Below, in pieces: positions 7,901 through 8,408 of a stretch of DNA of 8,408 nucleotides. How positions within the stretch are numbered: the first letter of the stretch is position 1; each line of letters begins with the position of its first letter. The notes beneath the pieces are model-generated. The model worked only from the letters and a program-made list of their open reading frames with translations. It did not search any database and was not told the origin of the DNA. The DNA lies in assembly GCA_021772735.1 (NCBI GenBank), contig JAJFLK010000216.1:1-8408 (forward strand), given 5' to 3'. A program made the position numbers and the translations under genes. This DNA is from Candidatus Sumerlaeota bacterium. GTDB lineage: Bacteria; Sumerlaeota; Sumerlaeia; MVZB01; JAJFLK01.

Positions 7901-8088
7901 CGGACCGGTGGGAAACCCCCGCAACAGACGACAGTGCATCCATTGAAGACTCAGCGCCCCCGACCACCTCGAAGCCCGAATCGCAACCGGCCTCCCCGCC
8001 TCCATCCGCGCCCGGCGATTCAGGCGCGACCATGGACCGACTGCTCAAACGGAAACGTGATCGACGGGGCGCGGGGGACGAGACGTAG
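4954..8088 (+). CDS. Membrane-anchored double-VWA protein with glutamine-amidotransferase-like domain
   Basis: 1044 residues. BatA-like N-terminus: two membrane segments (8-24, 41-57) around an Arg-rich loop, which by the positive-inside rule is cytoplasmic. VWA domain 1 (about 64-195) has a full metal-binding MIDAS: Asp73, Ser75, Ser77 (DVSRS), Thr136 and Asp162 (FSDGN). A beta-sandwich-like region (196-290) follows, then a class I glutamine-amidotransferase-like fold (about 294-395: RVLIVGRDED, YDSIFLNNV, GGGLGMIGGENSFGPGG). The only cysteines in the protein are Cys42 and Cys561, so the amidotransferase nucleophile is missing. VWA domain 2 (about 405-580) again has a full MIDAS: Asp412, Ser414, Ser416 (VDKSGS), Thr483 and Asp511 (LLTDG). 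More beta-rich sequence (585-775) leads to a third membrane segment (818-834) and a polar, Ser/Thr/Pro/Glu-rich cytoplasmic tail (835-1044). Residues 58-817 should be periplasmic. MIDAS VWA domains typically bind protein partners through a metal ion; the partner is unknown. No MoxR or DUF58 gene is adjacent in view. No Shine-Dalgarno is seen before the ATG. Confidence 0.9.
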   Translation: MSFGFDMPWALIALALLAPVVWIERRAWSGLARWRRRTVLGCRLAELTLLTLAVAGLRWERTGDAVAVVFALDVSRSVNDRAQRDALAKIAAATDSMRADDRAGLLVFGGNPLVEAVPQARLRVSTIESNPEAEFTDLSSALSLAAGVYPEGMRRRLVLFSDGNENRGDALGAVRSLQGASVSVDVFPIEIPPSNEVSLTRLEVPGRVDKDTPFDLRIEAMATGPGPATLRLFRDGATIGRQEVHLEAGRNPFSIALNEDQPGFHTYEAIIETPMDQHSENNLAGAFTRVSGPSRVLIVGRDEDNAALTNALDLTRLDYESTPYMPLNLAGLQRYDSIFLNNVAAHEFSADQIAALENYVRDLGGGLGMIGGENSFGPGGWIGTPVERALPVRMEIKTREKFPSLAMVIVVDKSGSMGGMPGSASKMDMANRAAVEAIDLLGPRDLVGVVAFDSAGKWVAPIGPASDPSLRSKILGIAPGGGTDAYQGAKMAHEALASARAQLKHIILLTDGHTAPGNFAQLMGQLAASKITLSTIAIGPGADQTFLDGLAREGGGRYYFCPDPSRVPRIFVRETILVQRSYIIEETHTPTQASLHPILTDAGLASTPPLHGYVTTEIKDRAEPVLRIKGDPLLSVWQSGLGKAVAFTSDAQPRWARDWTGWDGYQAFWDRTIRWSLRSVASTDLHPVLKFDRGRGRLTVDAATAVTGDRLNFLDLKARIIQPDLTTIEVPLRQTAIGTYEAEFDADRPGAYLAGIFDDAGRQSAAGGMVAFSPEFKDFGSNSYLLHELSRRTGGKIEPRVDEIFRREGTPVRSAREISWLLLTLAMLLLLVEVGVRRLHFDEEQTAAMRRVLARLMPLRPATADGPGAETLGLDSGLKRSTARMRRRLRKGTTVELGGSLDGPAAGTLSDQMEEEEGATQTTSSPSSSPESDDAASAAQDRETLGELKQRRRARHAADAEGAGISDTGVSDTSVKWGAGLAPDRWETPATDDSASIEDSAPPTTSKPESQPASPPPSAPGDSGATMDRLLKRKRDRRGAGDET

Positions 8089-8091
8089 GCC

Positions 8092-8408
8092 TCACCCGAA
8101 AAACATTTTCTTATAGTTTGCGTGAATATGATCGCCGATGCGGCGCATGCGGGCGGCCTCCACATCGTTCAGAGCTCCGTGTTCGATCGCGCGCAGAGCC
8201 TCGCGCATCTGCCGGGCGTTCTTGGGCGCGGTGAATGCGCAATGCACACTCGGGTGGCTCAGTTGGAACCGATAGCAATCGGCCGCCGTCGGCGCCGTCT
8301 CGCCCTCGGGCATCTTGGCCGGATCGAGCAGGTCGCCCCAGCCCGCCGGCATGCATAAAATGTCACCGTCATCATCGACGGACATCACATCAATAGGCGC
8401 GACCGGCG
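8092..8408 (-). CDS. Aldo/keto reductase, C-terminal part, cut by the window edge
   Basis: The minus-strand frame is open from the window edge to a TGA at 8092-8094, giving 104 visible residues; the start lies outside, so the GTG/ATG near 8388 are internal codons. Visible family pattern: a GWGDLLDP turn, then DCYRFQLSHPSVHCAFTAPKNARQM, which fits the C-terminal strand and helix of the aldo/keto reductase barrel, where the family contacts the NADPH phosphate, followed by an ALRAIEHGALND helix typical of the family's end. The enzyme should reduce carbonyl compounds with NAD(P)H in the cytoplasm; the catalytic Tyr/Lys/His/Asp lie outside the window and the substrate is unknown. No C-terminal ferredoxin-type cysteine cluster follows. 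It converges on the VWA gene with 3 bp between stop codons. Confidence 0.8.
   Translation of the reverse strand, partial: PVAPIDVMSVDDDGDILCMPAGWGDLLDPAKMPEGETAPTAADCYRFQLSHPSVHCAFTAPKNARQMREALRAIEHGALNDVEAARMRRIGDHIHANYKKMFFG

Noticed and set aside
7302..8165. Minus-strand 287-residue frame spanning the VWA tail and the aldo/keto reductase end
   Set aside because: Ser/Arg-rich shadow of GC-rich coding sequence; overlaps two well-supported genes in other frames.
8383..8388. GTG/ATG as the start of the aldo/keto reductase gene
   Set aside because: The frame continues open to the window edge and the family's barrel must lie upstream, so these are internal codons.

Overview
The window looks like a chromosomal fragment from a GC-rich bacterium, most likely a planctomycete. 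The basis is a Hanks-type Ser/Thr kinase, a large membrane-anchored VWA/glutamine-amidotransferase-like protein of the kind common in Planctomycetota, and weak or absent Shine-Dalgarno sites at several confident genes. The phylum call is inference. No mobile elements, CRISPR arrays, tRNA or rRNA genes were seen.

Left part (1-4598), all on the minus strand. In transcription order it holds: a divergent GrpE-like nucleotide exchange factor (4598-3828), a short Hsp70/DnaK-family chaperone (3722-1965), diaminopimelate epimerase DapF (1837-935), a small lipoprotein with an uncharacterised conserved domain (805-272), and the N-terminal 58 codons of a Ser/Thr protein kinase that runs off the left edge (174-1). 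Gaps of about 97 to 129 bp separate the genes. They are co-directional, but some probably have their own promoters; candidates are visible before grpE, dapF and the kinase.

Right part (4954-8408). After a 355-bp divergent intergenic region comes a 1044-residue plus-strand gene. It encodes an inner-membrane protein with BatA-like N-terminal membrane segments, two complete VWA domains with an inactive-looking glutamine-amidotransferase-like domain between them, a third membrane segment, and a long polar cytoplasmic tail. Its stop lies 3 bp from the stop of a convergent minus-strand gene, the C-terminal part of an aldo/keto reductase that runs off the right edge.

How the genes fit together: GrpE and Hsp70 should form a specialised chaperone pair, with GrpE as the exchange factor for the Hsp70; no J-protein gene is in view. 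DapF supplies meso-diaminopimelate for peptidoglycan and lysine. The lipoprotein and the VWA protein are envelope proteins. I found no clear evidence for an entirely new system. The most unusual items are the paired but atypical GrpE/Hsp70, the double-VWA protein without a catalytic cysteine, and a rare palindrome, AGTATACT, that occurs in two promoter regions.
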